Below the pieces are notes generated by a model. It worked only from the letters and a program-made list of their open reading frames with translations. It did no database searches and was not told where the DNA came from. From contig CP087220.1 of NCBI GenBank assembly GCA_020912385.1, forward strand, positions 1 to 64,000: 64,000 nucleotides of DNA, in the 5' to 3' direction. Source of the DNA: Neofusicoccum parvum. Its lineage: Eukaryota > Ascomycota > Dothideomycetes > Botryosphaeriales > Botryosphaeriaceae. Positions 20,943 through 31,900 of this stretch are shown in pieces. The translations under genes and the position numbers were made by a program. Every line of letters begins with the position of its first letter. The first letter of the stretch is position 1.

Positions 20943-21123
20943 TGTTAGAGTCTGAAGCCTCAGGAGAAGCCTCAGAGGATCATCGGCAGTCACGTGATAC
21001 CAAGCCCTCTTTGTATTTAAGTTCTCTTCTTTATTCTTCTTCTTCTTCTTCTCTTTAAGTCTTAGCTTAACGTACATAGCGCAATAAACCTTTCAGTGAT
21101 CATCCTAAGGTTGAGCCCTGACA
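20943..21123 (+). repeat. Element B 3' LTR
   Basis: 181 bp. I found no difference from the 5' LTR. Followed by CGCTT (21124-21128), matching the duplication before the 5' LTR. Confidence 0.95.
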
Positions 21124-21457
21124 CGCTTATATATTAACTACTAATAACTTAATAATATTATAATTAAGAACTAGTACTCTCTCCCTTATATCGACGAGCT
21201 CTAGAATAAGTTAAGAAAAGTAAAGTACTTTATAAAGCTAGACCTCTAGGAAGAATATTATCTAGTTAGGATTAAAGAGGGAGAAGAATAAAAAATAGCC
21301 TTTAGAATAAGGCTAGAACTCTATAAGTATACGGTAATACTATTTAGACTTACTAATACTCTAGTAATATTTTAGAATCTTATTAATAATATACTATAAG
21401 AATATCTAGATATCTTCTATATAGCTTATCTTAATAATATCCTTATCTTTTTAGAAA

Positions 21458-21641
21458 TATTAGAGTTTAAAGCCTTAGGAGAAGCCTTAAAGGATTATTA
21501 ATAGTTATATAATACTAAGCTCTCTTTATATTTAAGTTTTTTTCTTTATTTTTCTTCTTTTTCTTCTTCTCTTTAAGTCTTAGCTTAATATATATAGCGT
21601 AATAAACCTTTTAGTGATTATCCTAAGATTAAGCCTTAATA
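21458..21641 (+). repeat. RIP-damaged solo LTR of the element B family
   Basis: Aligns end to end with the 181-bp element B LTR. Apart from a few bases in the CTT microsatellite, the differences I checked are C-to-T or G-to-A. Flanked by a perfect 5-bp duplication AGAAA (21453-21457, 21642-21646), so it is a genuine solo LTR left by LTR-LTR recombination. Confidence 0.92.
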
Positions 21642-23496
21642 AGAAATCCTTAAGAAATATAAAAAGTATATTAGAAAGGTCCTAGAAGTCTTCTAAGTAA
21701 AGAACCTATCTATTACACCTAAGAAGTATAAATAGTATATCTAGAGGATAGAATTCTTAGGCTTTATTATTACTCTAGGTTATATTAGTATAGACGACTT
21801 GAAACTAGATTCTATTAGAGAATAGCTAGTATCTAAGATAATTAAGAAAGTATAGTCCTTCCTAGAATTTATAAACTTCTATAGGAAGTTTATCTAGAAC
21901 TACTCTAGAGTTATAGAACCTTTAACTAGGCTTACGTAAAAGGAACATGGCTTTAAATAGAAAGATAATTAGTAAAGAGCATTTAATTCGCTTAAATAAA
22001 TGTTTTATAAAGCCCTAGTACTCGGGATATACGACCCCGATAAGCCTACTAAAGTGGAAACTAATACGTTAGGATTCACCCTTAGAGTATACCTCAGCTA
22101 GCCTAATAAAGAAGGTAGATAGTACCTAGTTATATTCTACTCTAGAAAGTTCACCCTAGTAGAGCTTAACTATAATATCTATAATAAGAAGCTTCTAGCT
22201 ATTATCTTAGCTTTTAAGTAATAGAGATATTACCTTAAAGAAGTAAGCTACTAGATAGTAGTATACTATAATTATTAGAATCTTACACGCTTCACCACGA
22301 CTAAGGAATTAAACCGACAATAGATTTACTAGTTAGAGAAAATAGCCTTCTATAACTTTAAGATCACCTATAGAAAGGAATCTAATAATACTATAGCTAA
22401 CGCGCTTAGCTAAAGAGTAGATTATATAGAAGAAAAAACCGAGCCGCACCCTATAATCTTTATAGTAGATAGTAATAGATTGCTTCTTCTTACTAGATAG
22501 ACCCTACCTATACTACGTATTAAAGCCAACCTATAGTACTAGAAGATCCAAGAAGTATACGCCTAGAACTCCTTTACGCAGGAACTTTTAGCGCTTAAGG
22601 ACAACCCGTATATTACTTAAAATAAAGAAGGAACACTTCTCTTTAAAGGACTTATCTATATACTAACACGACTACGAGAAGCACTGGTAAAAGACATCTA
22701 TAAAGCCCTAGTATACGGATATCAGGGTATTAATAGGATAATAGAAAGAATCACAAGGAACTATTACTTCCTAGAACTAAGAAAAACCGTATAGCGTATA
22801 GTCTCACAGTGCGATCTTTGTATTAGAAGTAAGGCCGTAATATATATATCTTATAGCCTCCTATAGCCGCTAGAAGCACCCAAACGACTATAGTAGTCTA
22901 TTATATTAGACTTCATTACTAAGTTACCCAGGTTGAAAGATCCTCTAATAGGAGTCTTATACGACTCGATTCTCGTCTTTATCGACCGACTTACGAAGTA
23001 CATATACTTCCTACCCTACCTTAAGGCATTTAACGTAGAGCAGCTCGCCTATACGTTTCTCTAAACCATCTTCGCGGATTATAGAATGCCGGAAGAAATA
23101 GTATCGGATAGAGACAAGCTTATAGCCTCTGAATTCTAGTAAATAGTTATACGCCAACTAGGAACGAAGAGTAAGCTCGCTACTATAGCATACGCGTAAA
23201 CAGACGGTTAAACTAAACGAATAAACCGGACTCTTGAATAATACCTCCGCTGTTATATCAACTATCTACAGAAGAACTGGGCAGAACTACTACCTATAGC
23301 CCAATTCGCCTATAACAGCTCTAAACAAGAATCTATAAACGAATCACTGTTCTTCGCCAATTACGGGTTTGAACCAGAAGCCTACAGAGAAACGATCCCA
23401 AGTAGAAAACTAGCGCAAAGTGGTATCCTCAAAGCCAAGCAGCTGAAAGAGCTTCACAAGGCTATTAGCCTTGACCTTAAATACGTCAGAATCATA

Positions 23497-24051
23497 ATGT
23501 CCAAATACTACAACAGACGGCACCAGGCGGCACCGAACCTAAAGAGGGGGGATAAGGTCTATCTCCTTAGGAAGAACATCAAGACCAAACAGCCAAACGA
23601 CAAATTAGACTTCAAAAAAATTAGCCCATTCAAAATTGAAGAAAAACTCGGAGAAGTCACCTATCGACTTAAACTATCAAACACGAGGATGAACTCCACT
23701 TTCCACGTCTCACTGCTCGAGCCAGCACCAGAAAACGCCAACATCCTAGAAACCCAAGAAGAAATTGTACCAGAAAACCCGGACGCCAAAGAAAAGCAGT
23801 ACCCAGTAGAGAAGATCCTGGACTGTAAACGGTTCGGCCATCAGCTTAAGTACCTGGTCAAATGGGAAGGATACGGGAATGAGGATAACCAGTGAATACC
23901 TAGGGACGACATACATCCAGAACTGGTCACAGAGTTCCATCGCCAGAACCCTGACCTCCCACGGAAACGAGGTCGCCCTCGAAAACAAACGACGGCAGAC
24001 CCTCTAGAAGCGCAGGATCAAGAACCAAGCGGGCAGAATCCACCAACTTAG
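23497..24051 (+). pseudogene. Element C pol C-terminus with chromodomain
   Basis: Readable end of integrase plus chromodomain (YPVEKILDCKRFGHQLKYLV, KWEGYGNEDN). A TGA at 23893-23895 falls where the chromodomain tryptophan is expected (TGG to TGA); after it the frame continues as IPRDDIHPELVTEF to TAG at 24049. Upstream, integrase motifs remain through many stops. One transition separates this segment from intact. Confidence 0.8.
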
Positions 24052-24809
24052 GCGAATGAGGAGACTTCGCACCGGTCACGGGCTCACCGGCAGACCTGGC
24101 AGACTCAGCCGACCGCGGCATAGCAGGACCCACCACCTCGTAACGTGGCCGTTTTGACGCGGACGGACCCTTAGAACTCTCAGGGTCAGGAGCGTACCCC
24201 TCATCCTCGGCCAGCGCAACCAGCAGCTCCTCCGCCTCCCGACAATCACGCTCATCCAACGCAGCCAAACTACCAGACTCAGCGAGAAGAGCCTTGTAAC
24301 CACGCTCTTCCAATAAACGCTGGTTGGCTCGTAATCGTTTCAAACGAGCAGCGACAGTCCCTAGCTCTTTCTCCTGGCATCGTAAGACCTCCTCATGACG
24401 ACGATGCATCTCCTCCTACTCCCGCTGTAAGCGCACTCGCTCCTCCTCCTGAGCCGCACGGAGCCTATCAAGATCAGCTAGAGAAGCCAGGAACTTCTCC
24501 TGAGCCTCGGCCTCTTTGGCCTTCAACTTCTCCTGCTCGCGACGAAGACTTAAGGCTAAGAAGCGTAAGCAAGCAGCCTGGACAGAAGAAGGACTACCGA
24601 CCTCTAGAAAGCGACATCTTCTTCGCGTCACATATCGTAGTACCCTTCGCAATACAGGCACCACAACGATCGTGCTCCAGAGCAACCTTGCACGGCCTAC
24701 CGTTCAGTTCACAATTAAAACAAGGACGAACCGCGGGGAAGGAGAGAGACTCCACGAGGGCCGCTAAACGACGCCGCTCCTCCGTAGTATCCCGTTTACG
24801 CTTGGACAT
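23927..24809 (-). pseudogene. Antisense Zn2Cys6-like / coiled-coil ORF carried by element C
   Basis: On the minus strand, between the pol end and the 3' LTR, ATG 24809 begins MSKRKRDTTEERRRLAAL. A six-cysteine motif C-X2-C-X6-C-X8-C-X2-C-X7-C (CFNCELNGRPC...CGACIAKGTTIC) follows, close to the fungal Zn2Cys6 spacing. After a one-base frame change near 24600 the other minus frame continues as a long charged coiled coil (LRREQEKLKAKEAEAQEKFL onward), crosses one TAG at 24416-24418 (CAG to TAG by context) and ends at 23927. The arrangement suggests a DNA-binding coiled-coil protein transcribed against the element. Function unknown. The frameshift and stop suggest this copy is dead, unless a short intron I could not place is present. 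Confidence 0.6.
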
Positions 24810-24907
24810 GATGGACTTACGGAAAGGAAGCAAGTCAGAAAGGACGCACAAGGAAATAGGCGATACGGAAGAACCTTCGGGCCGAAGATCCTTAAAGGGG
24901 GGGATAG

Positions 24908-25388
24908 TGTTACGGCGCAGCCTCCACAGGTGGTTGAGGATAGGGATCAGCCCCGCCGGAACAACAGAAGTCGGGGTCATAAAGATCCGAGGTCACGTGG
25001 CCTCGCGCTCAACCAGACCCACCCGCTCAGAATGCCAAGGCTGTCTGAACGGATCCGACCTACTGAGCCACCCTGCTCAGCCATGACAACCGCTCAGGAA
25101 GACCACGCGCCTTTGAGCAGGATACGACTATTGAGCACATAGATTGTGTAGAACTCTCCTACGTATATAAACCACACTCCTTAGTATAGCTTTGACCTTC
25201 GTGGTCAACTTCTTCAATAATCAATCTACACCATTGGTTAGTAACACGGCCTTCGCACGCAGTGCTCAGTCACGTGTATTCGTTCATACTTGTTCTCTCC
25301 CCTACCTTGTACCCACTCAAGGTAAACCCTACACGGCTTACCACCCTCTTTGGTGTTTGATCCTTAGAGGCAGAGGCCCGCCGTTACA
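24908..25388 (+). repeat. Element C 3' LTR
   Basis: 481 bp from TGTTACGG to CCGTTACA, directly after a G-rich polypurine tract. Contains TATATAA (about 25162-25168) as a core promoter. It is not visibly RIP-damaged. Its right two thirds recur, inverted, in the solo LTR at 35814-41924. Confidence 0.85.
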
Positions 25389-25594
25389 TATACGTTACTG
25401 GTTTGTTAGCTATATTCGGCCTTTCTTATTTACCCGTCAACTTTACGTCCATATTGAGAAAACTCTGGTCTGTGCCTACTCGGCTGGTTCAGGCAATATG
25501 ATTGGTGCGTGCAAAGGTAGGTACGTTGCAAAGGCGGGTGTAAGACGGTACATAGAATCCAAATTCTACTATATTAAGGATACGCTATCTCGAG

Positions 25595-27082
25595 TTAAGA
25601 CAGGGCATGCACTATCTCCTCAAGCGGATCAATTACCTGCTCTACAAAGTCCGCCTCCTTCACAATCTCACTACCGTCCATAGCGAGACACCAAGCAACC
25701 AGGCGCTGATACCTCGCACCAACTCTCGGACCTAGGTTAGAGGAAACCCTTTTCAGCTGCTTGGGCCAGTTCAACGGTTTTCCCTCGTCCAGATTCGGGA
25801 CAGCTTCCCACAGCGGCTCCCAGAGGCCAATCTCGAGGAGTACAACGCCCAAGCTATACACATCGTAAGTCTTAGTGTACCTCGGGCTGTTCACCCCCTG
25901 CAGCCGGTCTGGGTGTTGAAAAAGGTCAAAGTCCCAAATCAGCCGTGGCGTCCCATCGGCTTCTCTGACCGCGCCTTCCTTGGATGTTTTCGCGTCGATA
26001 CCACGTATCAGATCGAAGCCCATAAGGTACGCGTCGTCAAGGGCGGAGTAGGCCGAAGGAGGATCGGGAAACGTATCAAGCCTTTCAAAAGCAACAACGC
26101 TCAAGGAGGTGATATTCTTGTGGACAAAGCCCGCCGAGTGGAGGAAGAGGACGGCTTCGGCTAGCTTGAGCGCTAATTTTAGCCGTTGATCAAGTGTTGC
26201 TTCGGCCTCGGGGAAGCCATCTCCGCAGACGGCGTCTCTGAGCGTCATCATTGAGAGAATAGGCTGCGGTGGGACCTGAGCAAAAAGAAATTGACCGCTT
26301 GCATCATGATAGAAGTATGATTCTACCTTGAGAAGACGAATATCCGAAGCCGGATCCAAGCAATTGAGTGCAGCTGCAAGTATACCCATCTCTTTGTCAA
26401 GTTTATTGAACAGGCTTGTTCCGGGCGTCACAGCTGAAGATACCGTACGGCTAGCAAAAATGAGCTGCTTATCGCCATGTTGGAGAGGCATGAAGGAGAC
26501 GTCGCCCAAGCTGGTAATTTCAGCTGCCAGCTGATCAGAGTTTTTAAGACGCATCTCATTCGCTCGCGCTGTTTTGTCTAGCGAGGACAGCTCAAGAAAT
26601 CCACGGAGCCTGTTGTTGGATCTGACAATGCTCGTCGGCTTTGCTTCGCCAGTGGCGGGAATGAGGATCCTAAGCTCTGGTGGAAGGCCCAGAACACGAA
26701 CGTCGAAGCGCCTCGTCCAGTCGTAAACTTCTCTCTCCATCTCGTGTAACTCTGCCTGCCTCGCAATCCATATGCTACGGTTAATCAGTCCATGCAACAG
26801 ACCCTTTCGTTCAATCTTGCCAAGGCTCCGTTGCACCTTGCTGACAAGATTGTCCAAGTAGTCTGCCGTGCGTTGTAGTAGTGCCGCATCATCGGGAGGC
26901 AGTTGCCCGCTTGCATCTTGTGCCCGTCGTTGGTCGAAGTACCCTCGGATTGCCTGTAATGCTCGAAGGTCCCAGTCGAAGCGAGCCTTGAGCGATTTCG
27001 CCTCATCGGAATAAGCAGCGCAAGCTCCGAGGAACTTCAGGATCAGAGTACCAGAAGTAATGACGGTGCTAAATATATCCAT
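25595..27082 (-). CDS. Pseudokinase with helical HeLo-like N-terminus
   Basis: Single-exon ORF of 495 aa from ATG 27082 to TAA 25595. Residues ~1-130 are helical and amphipathic, starting MDIFSTVITSGTLILKFL, and resemble HeLo/HELL-type membrane-targeting domains of fungal cell-death proteins (by overall look, not a proven match). Residues ~200-490 have a kinase-like C-lobe (LALKLAEAVLFLHSAGFVH, then YDVYSLGVVLLEIGLWEP). The catalytic HRD is HKN (321-323), the DFG position reads GFD (355-357), and no glycine-rich loop is visible, so it should be catalytically dead. A helical bundle plus pseudokinase is the layout of MLKL-type necroptosis executioners. Neighbours are LTR C downstream (207 bp) and, 1.85 kb upstream, a divergently transcribed dual-kinase gene. 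Frame intact. Confidence 0.75.
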   Translation of the reverse strand: MDIFSTVITSGTLILKFLGACAAYSDEAKSLKARFDWDLRALQAIRGYFDQRRAQDASGQLPPDDAALLQRTADYLDNLVSKVQRSLGKIERKGLLHGLINRSIWIARQAELHEMEREVYDWTRRFDVRVLGLPPELRILIPATGEAKPTSIVRSNNRLRGFLELSSLDKTARANEMRLKNSDQLAAEITSLGDVSFMPLQHGDKQLIFASRTVSSAVTPGTSLFNKLDKEMGILAAALNCLDPASDIRLLKVESYFYHDASGQFLFAQVPPQPILSMMTLRDAVCGDGFPEAEATLDQRLKLALKLAEAVLFLHSAGFVHKNITSLSVVAFERLDTFPDPPSAYSALDDAYLMGFDLIRGIDAKTSKEGAVREADGTPRLIWDFDLFQHPDRLQGVNSPRYTKTYDVYSLGVVLLEIGLWEPLWEAVPNLDEGKPLNWPKQLKRVSSNLGPRVGARYQRLVAWCLAMDGSEIVKEADFVEQVIDPLEEIVHALS

Positions 27083-28933
27083 GGGGGAACGCGTGCCCGG
27101 AGGGTTTTAATGCGAATTCCACAGTAAAAAGGTCCTTTGCAGAGCAGCCAAGTGTCTATTTGAGCTGAAAATCGAAAATTACATCAATGGATGAATCGGG
27201 ACTAGCGATTTCTGCTGTGCTCTAGGCAGTAGGATCTCACCGGGTGTAACCGCGTCCGCTCACCCGGCCGTGACGTGTTCAGGCTGTGCTGCTCCACCTC
27301 TCGCTAAGCTGCAATCTGCATCGTATCCGATATCTGCCTTCTCTCCTGGGAAAAACGTGCATACGGTCCATGCGCATTCGGCTGTGTGCATCAAGCTCTC
27401 AGTATCTTGGTTTTACATATGTGCATTCAGATCGTCGATTGCTCATTGTAGCTGAGAACGATGGAACTGTATCCCCTCCTGATTGGCCACGGAAGTCCTC
27501 GCCCGAACAACGCAACACGATGGCGAAAGCCAAGGATTAGATCAAGCAGCCCCACAGTGTGAGCCAGCTACCCGTAGAGATGGCCGAAGTGAAAGAGGTT
27601 ACAGGGCCCTTGTGTGGCGGATGGGTGATGCCGAAATCATTACGAGGGACTCTAGCTTCGCTCTGGTGATATGACACGTGAAAATTATGGGTTTGTTGAT
27701 GATAGGTCAGAACCCCACTCTCCCTTGAAAAAGTAAATCCTCGCTACCCTTCGGACGTATAACCCCTCTGTATTGTTGCACAGCAGGAATCTTCAGCTCC
27801 AATCGCCGTCTCTTGGGTCAGAACGCTCGTGCGACAGTTACGCGAGCAATAGGCGAGATTACGATGCTCTTCGAGGCCATATTACGGGCTATAGTGACTG
27901 GCTTTGGCCATCCCTAGTGATGGACGACGGTGTGATACTTGAAAAACCGAACACGCGCTACTTATCGGCCAAGAGAGGGCTTATCTATCCAATTTCACCT
28001 ATAAGCAATTATATGACCATTGAACTCGTATAACCGCTTTCTGTGGCGAGAATGGAGTTTCGACTTGGCTTTTGTGTATCAAATGTATGCTAATTTCGAG
28101 ATACTACGGATACTAGCGTGATCACACCCATCTCCTGTTATAATGCCCTGCTATCTATTGTATCAGCCTTTATTTGCGTTAGAACTCTCTAAGACGTGAT
28201 TTTAGACGACTTCTGGCGCAAGGATCGTTGATATACATAACAAGAGGTTCTAGTGTACTGTGTAAGCTCTGTGGTAAGATGATAAGATAATCGCATTTTC
28301 CCAAAAACACCCTCACCCAGCGACCAGCTGTAGTAGTATCATGCATCTGTGATTTTTCCTTCAATAGGAACTAGACGGGTCAGTCCATGGGCCTCGGTTC
28401 CGATACGGCAAAAGAAAAGGGTAATTACTAATAAACCCGACCCATATTTGCGCCGAAAACCCCAGATCCGACCCATATTTGCGCCGAACGCCCCAGACCA
28501 GACCCTCCTTGCTAAACCCAACCTTTCTACGGAAACCCACCGAATAACTAGATACGGGGCGCTTTTGGAGATGGCCCCCAAAAAAGATAAAACATTCCCT
28601 GTCATGGCCCGGCCGAGCCAGCCTCATTAACGCACAACGAGAATCAACCGCGCCCAAAGCAGCACACAATCCCATGGGGAAATGCAAGGTAACCGGCATA
28701 CGTAGATGTCTGCCGAGCTTGGATTGCCATAAATATGACCTATGATTCACCTCAAAGTCGCTCCTCAGCCCTCGAGTCTAAACCACAACCACTGTGCATC
28801 ATTCTTTGCCCTCTTCAGCACTTCTTCACTCTATTCTGCAATTTCAGCTTGTGTATTTTGGTCTCGGATCATATCCAGTGGAGCGCCATTCCCTCGTTTA
28901 AGAACAGAAGACATTCATGTCCACTGAATCCGG
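27083..28933. other. Intergenic region between divergent kinase-type genes
   Basis: About 1.85 kb. Only short ORFs without family resemblance. It should contain both promoters. It includes a two-copy 31-bp repeat (28438-28499). Confidence 0.6.
28438..28499. repeat. Two-copy 31-bp direct repeat
   Basis: CGACCCATATTTGCGCCGAA plus a CCCCAGA tail, copies at 28438-28468 and 28469-28499, with three or four mismatches. Confidence 0.75.
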
Positions 28934-31900
28934 ATGAGCTCCACCATGGACAACGAACTCATCACGTACCAAGACGAAAGGGATACACCCTTTGAATTGG
29001 GTAACCGAGTCGGGACCGGCCCACATGTTGTCGTGCGGATGGCCAAAAAACGCGATTCCACGAAATGGTCGTATGCGCAAAAAACCATCACCCTAGACGG
29101 AGACACTGTGGAGAGCGTCAAGCGCGCTTTCATACAGGAAGTCAAGATCCTCCGCCACGCTCAGCACCATCATGTCATTGCGTTTGTCGATGCTTTTGCC
29201 ATTGAAGGAGAGGCGCCGAGCTTAGCTGTCGTCATGAACCGAGCATCTGGAAGCATCCAAGATTTTCTCACAGGAAAGAGACGGAAGAACAGCGATCTAG
29301 ACCAAATGAAGCAATGGTTTGGCTGCTTGGCTAGCGTTCTCGACTACATTCATGGCATTGGTATCCGCCACCGGGATATCAAGCCAGCAAACATACTCTA
29401 TCACGAAAAGACAGTGCGCTTAGCCGACTTCGGTATATCGCAGATGGGTCTCGGACAGACACTCTCGACCACAATTCCGGAATGGGCACGTGGGCGCACG
29501 GCGCAATACTGTGCACCAGAAGTCGAGCAAGGAGGCAGCCGTGGTCGTTCAGCCGACGTTTTCTCTTTAGGGGCAGTATTCCTTGAGATGCTCGTTGCTC
29601 ATTCCTACCTTGATCAACTTCACGGACTCAGAAAGAAGTTGATGCTTGGCGAAGGTGGGTCCTACGCTAAGAGAGTCTCCGAACTACACGGCTGGATGCA
29701 GAATTTCGAGAACGACATCAAGCGGATACCGGAAGATGACTGGCGCCGCCAAGTCCTTTCTATCTCTCAAAGGATGCTGCATGAGGATCGGGACGAGCGG
29801 CCGAGTGCTTCTCAGCTCAAAGAATATCTGCCGCCTTGCACCTGCTGCAGTCTTGGATCCATGACTCGTGAGGCAAGACTGGTTGAGGCATGCAAGGTCG
29901 GCGACAAAGAGAGCGTGGAACTACTTGTCGAAAGTGGCACAAGTCCGGGAACAATAGGAGCAATACATCAGGCATCTGCACGCGGATACGAAGACATCGT
30001 ACAATATTTGCTCGATTCCCAGGCCGACATCAACCTTCGGGATCACAGCAACCAGACCGCCCTTCACTGCGCAGCTGGAAACAAGCAGGAGGTGATAGTG
30101 GACTTGTTGTTGAGCCGGAGGGCTACCGTTGCAATCCAGGACACTGAAGGACGCACCCCTCTCCATTACGCTTCTGGAAGTGGAAACACAAACATTGTGT
30201 CCAAGCTTCTGGATCGCAGCAAGGCCCAAGTAGACATCAAAGATCAGAACGGTCAGACGGCGTTTCACTTTGCAGCAAAGAGAGGACACAGAGGCGCTGT
30301 ACAAAGGCTCTTGGTGGATGCTGATCCAAGTATCTCGGATACCAGAGGCCGAACGGCGCTTCACTTTGCTGCTGGGTACGGCTCTGAAGACGTGATTGAG
30401 ACGTTACTGAAGAGGGTTGACTTCAATATAAAAGATACAGATGAATCAACAGCACTTCATTTCGCAGCAAAGGGCAAGCGATTAGGAGGAAACTATGAAG
30501 AAGCGATAAAGATGCTACTACAGGGGGGGGCTGATCCCCTGCGGGAAGACTTAAACTGTATGAAGCCCATCTGGTACGCTACAAAGAACAAGACTCCGGG
30601 GCGGAGGGTATTGAGAGACGCCACGAGGAAAGCGGCCGAGCCCCAACAAATGGAATCATCTCCTGAAGGCTCTCCTGAAGGCTCGTAAGTGGCTGCTTGG
30701 CTGGTATTTGGGCGACCGACTAATTTGAAAATCTAGTGAAGCTGCTGCTCGAGCGAGCCAAGAGGGGCCAACACCCAAGCCGAATATCTTGGACGAATTC
30801 CACCCTGACCTCATTTCCTTCATCACCATCGCCCAGTACCACAAAGTCGATATCTGGCCTTTTTCATGGGATCCTTCTCTCGATATGCTGGGCAAAGGGG
30901 CCACTGGCGACGTGATGCAGTTCACGGTGAACCTTGAAGCTCAATTCGCCTTCAAACGGTTTGTTTCACACCGAGCAAATCAGCCAAAGGACGTCTCGCC
31001 CGATTTTGCCAATACAGTCTTCAAAACCAACGATAGGCTATTCAAGGCGTTGATTTCGGAGCTAGTGATCCTGAGCCAACCAGAAATCCGGCGGCATCCA
31101 CACATAGTAGACATCGAGGGGATAGCTTTTGATGTGGAGAGCACGACCCCCGATTCTTCAGAGGTGTGGCCTGTTTTGGTGATGAAGAAAGCGCATCATG
31201 GGAGCCTGCAAAGATATATGCAAACAGAGAGTGGTAAAGCAATGGACTTTCCCACAAGGCTTCAAGTTTGCGCCCAGATCGGCTCCGCAATTTCCACCAT
31301 GCATTCTAACGGTATGGCTCCTAAATGGGATTTAGCTTAGTATGAGGTACTGACGGAGCATGCAGAAATTGTCCACGGAGATGTCAAGCCCGCAAACGTT
31401 CTTGCATATGCGGATGAGGGGTCAGTACGTGCACAGGTGACTGATTTCAGTTACTCCTGTTTCGGCAAAAATGAAGAAGACACTGTGCATGTGCCAAAAA
31501 CTGAACCATGGAAGGCTCCAGAGCATCGAGGCTCAAAAGTCAAGATCAGGGACGCAAAGTTGATGGACATCTACTCCTTCGGCATGGTCTGCCTTTGGCT
31601 GCTCTATCCAAAAGGCTTTCACGAGTTGGTTGACATCCGACGGGGGCATTTAGGCAACGAAAACGGCCAGTGGAGCATTCAAAGCGTAGTAGAAAGACTG
31701 GCTTCAGAAGAGAGTTCGCTGAGCCCCTCTAGCCGCCAAAACTTGGTGACATTTTTCAACAGCACCCTATGCGAAACCCCTGAAGAACGAAGGAGTGATT
31801 TGAAAGGGTTGATTGAACTTCTTGGGCAAACAGCGTAGGTCTATTATGCACTCTCCAGTCGAAGCTTTGTCTAACCATCCGCATAGATGGCAACCGAACC

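Larger units (their letters stand above)
15185..21123 (+). mobile_element. Element B: near-intact self-priming chromovirus (Ty3/gypsy)
   Basis: A 5,939-bp element with 181-bp LTRs at both ends (TGTTAG...CCTGACA) that look identical, flanked by a perfect 5-bp target duplication CGCTT (15180-15184 and 21124-21128). Order: LTR, self-priming site, leader with a 9-bp tandem array, gag, pol (protease, RT, RNase H, integrase, chromodomain), 3' untranslated region, polypurine tract, LTR. Identical LTRs imply recent insertion. It lies in RIP-destroyed DNA yet is barely mutated; the one obvious lesion is a TAG in gag. Its base composition contrasts sharply with both flanks. Confidence 0.95.
21124..25388 (+). 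mobile_element. Element C: RIP-damaged Ty3 chromovirus, 3' portion
   Basis: Continuation of the RT interrupted by element B. Decayed RT (YFIKLDL, NTLVIFQNLINN-like) lies at 21124-21450, RNase H around 22030-22420, the integrase core at 22690-23350, and a nearly intact C-terminus with chromodomain at 23330-24051. An accessory antisense ORF follows, then a polypurine tract (about 24893-24906) and the 3' LTR. The density of stops falls steeply from left to right, so RIP saturates the 5' side and almost spares the 3' side. The solo LTR at 21458-21641 is inserted in its RT/RNase H region. Confidence 0.85.

Noticed and set aside
30789..31838. Separate small kinase genes at 30789-31340 and 31437-31838
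   Set aside because: A classical GTAAGT...CTAAT...TAG intron and matching phases join them to the upstream kinase-ankyrin exon.
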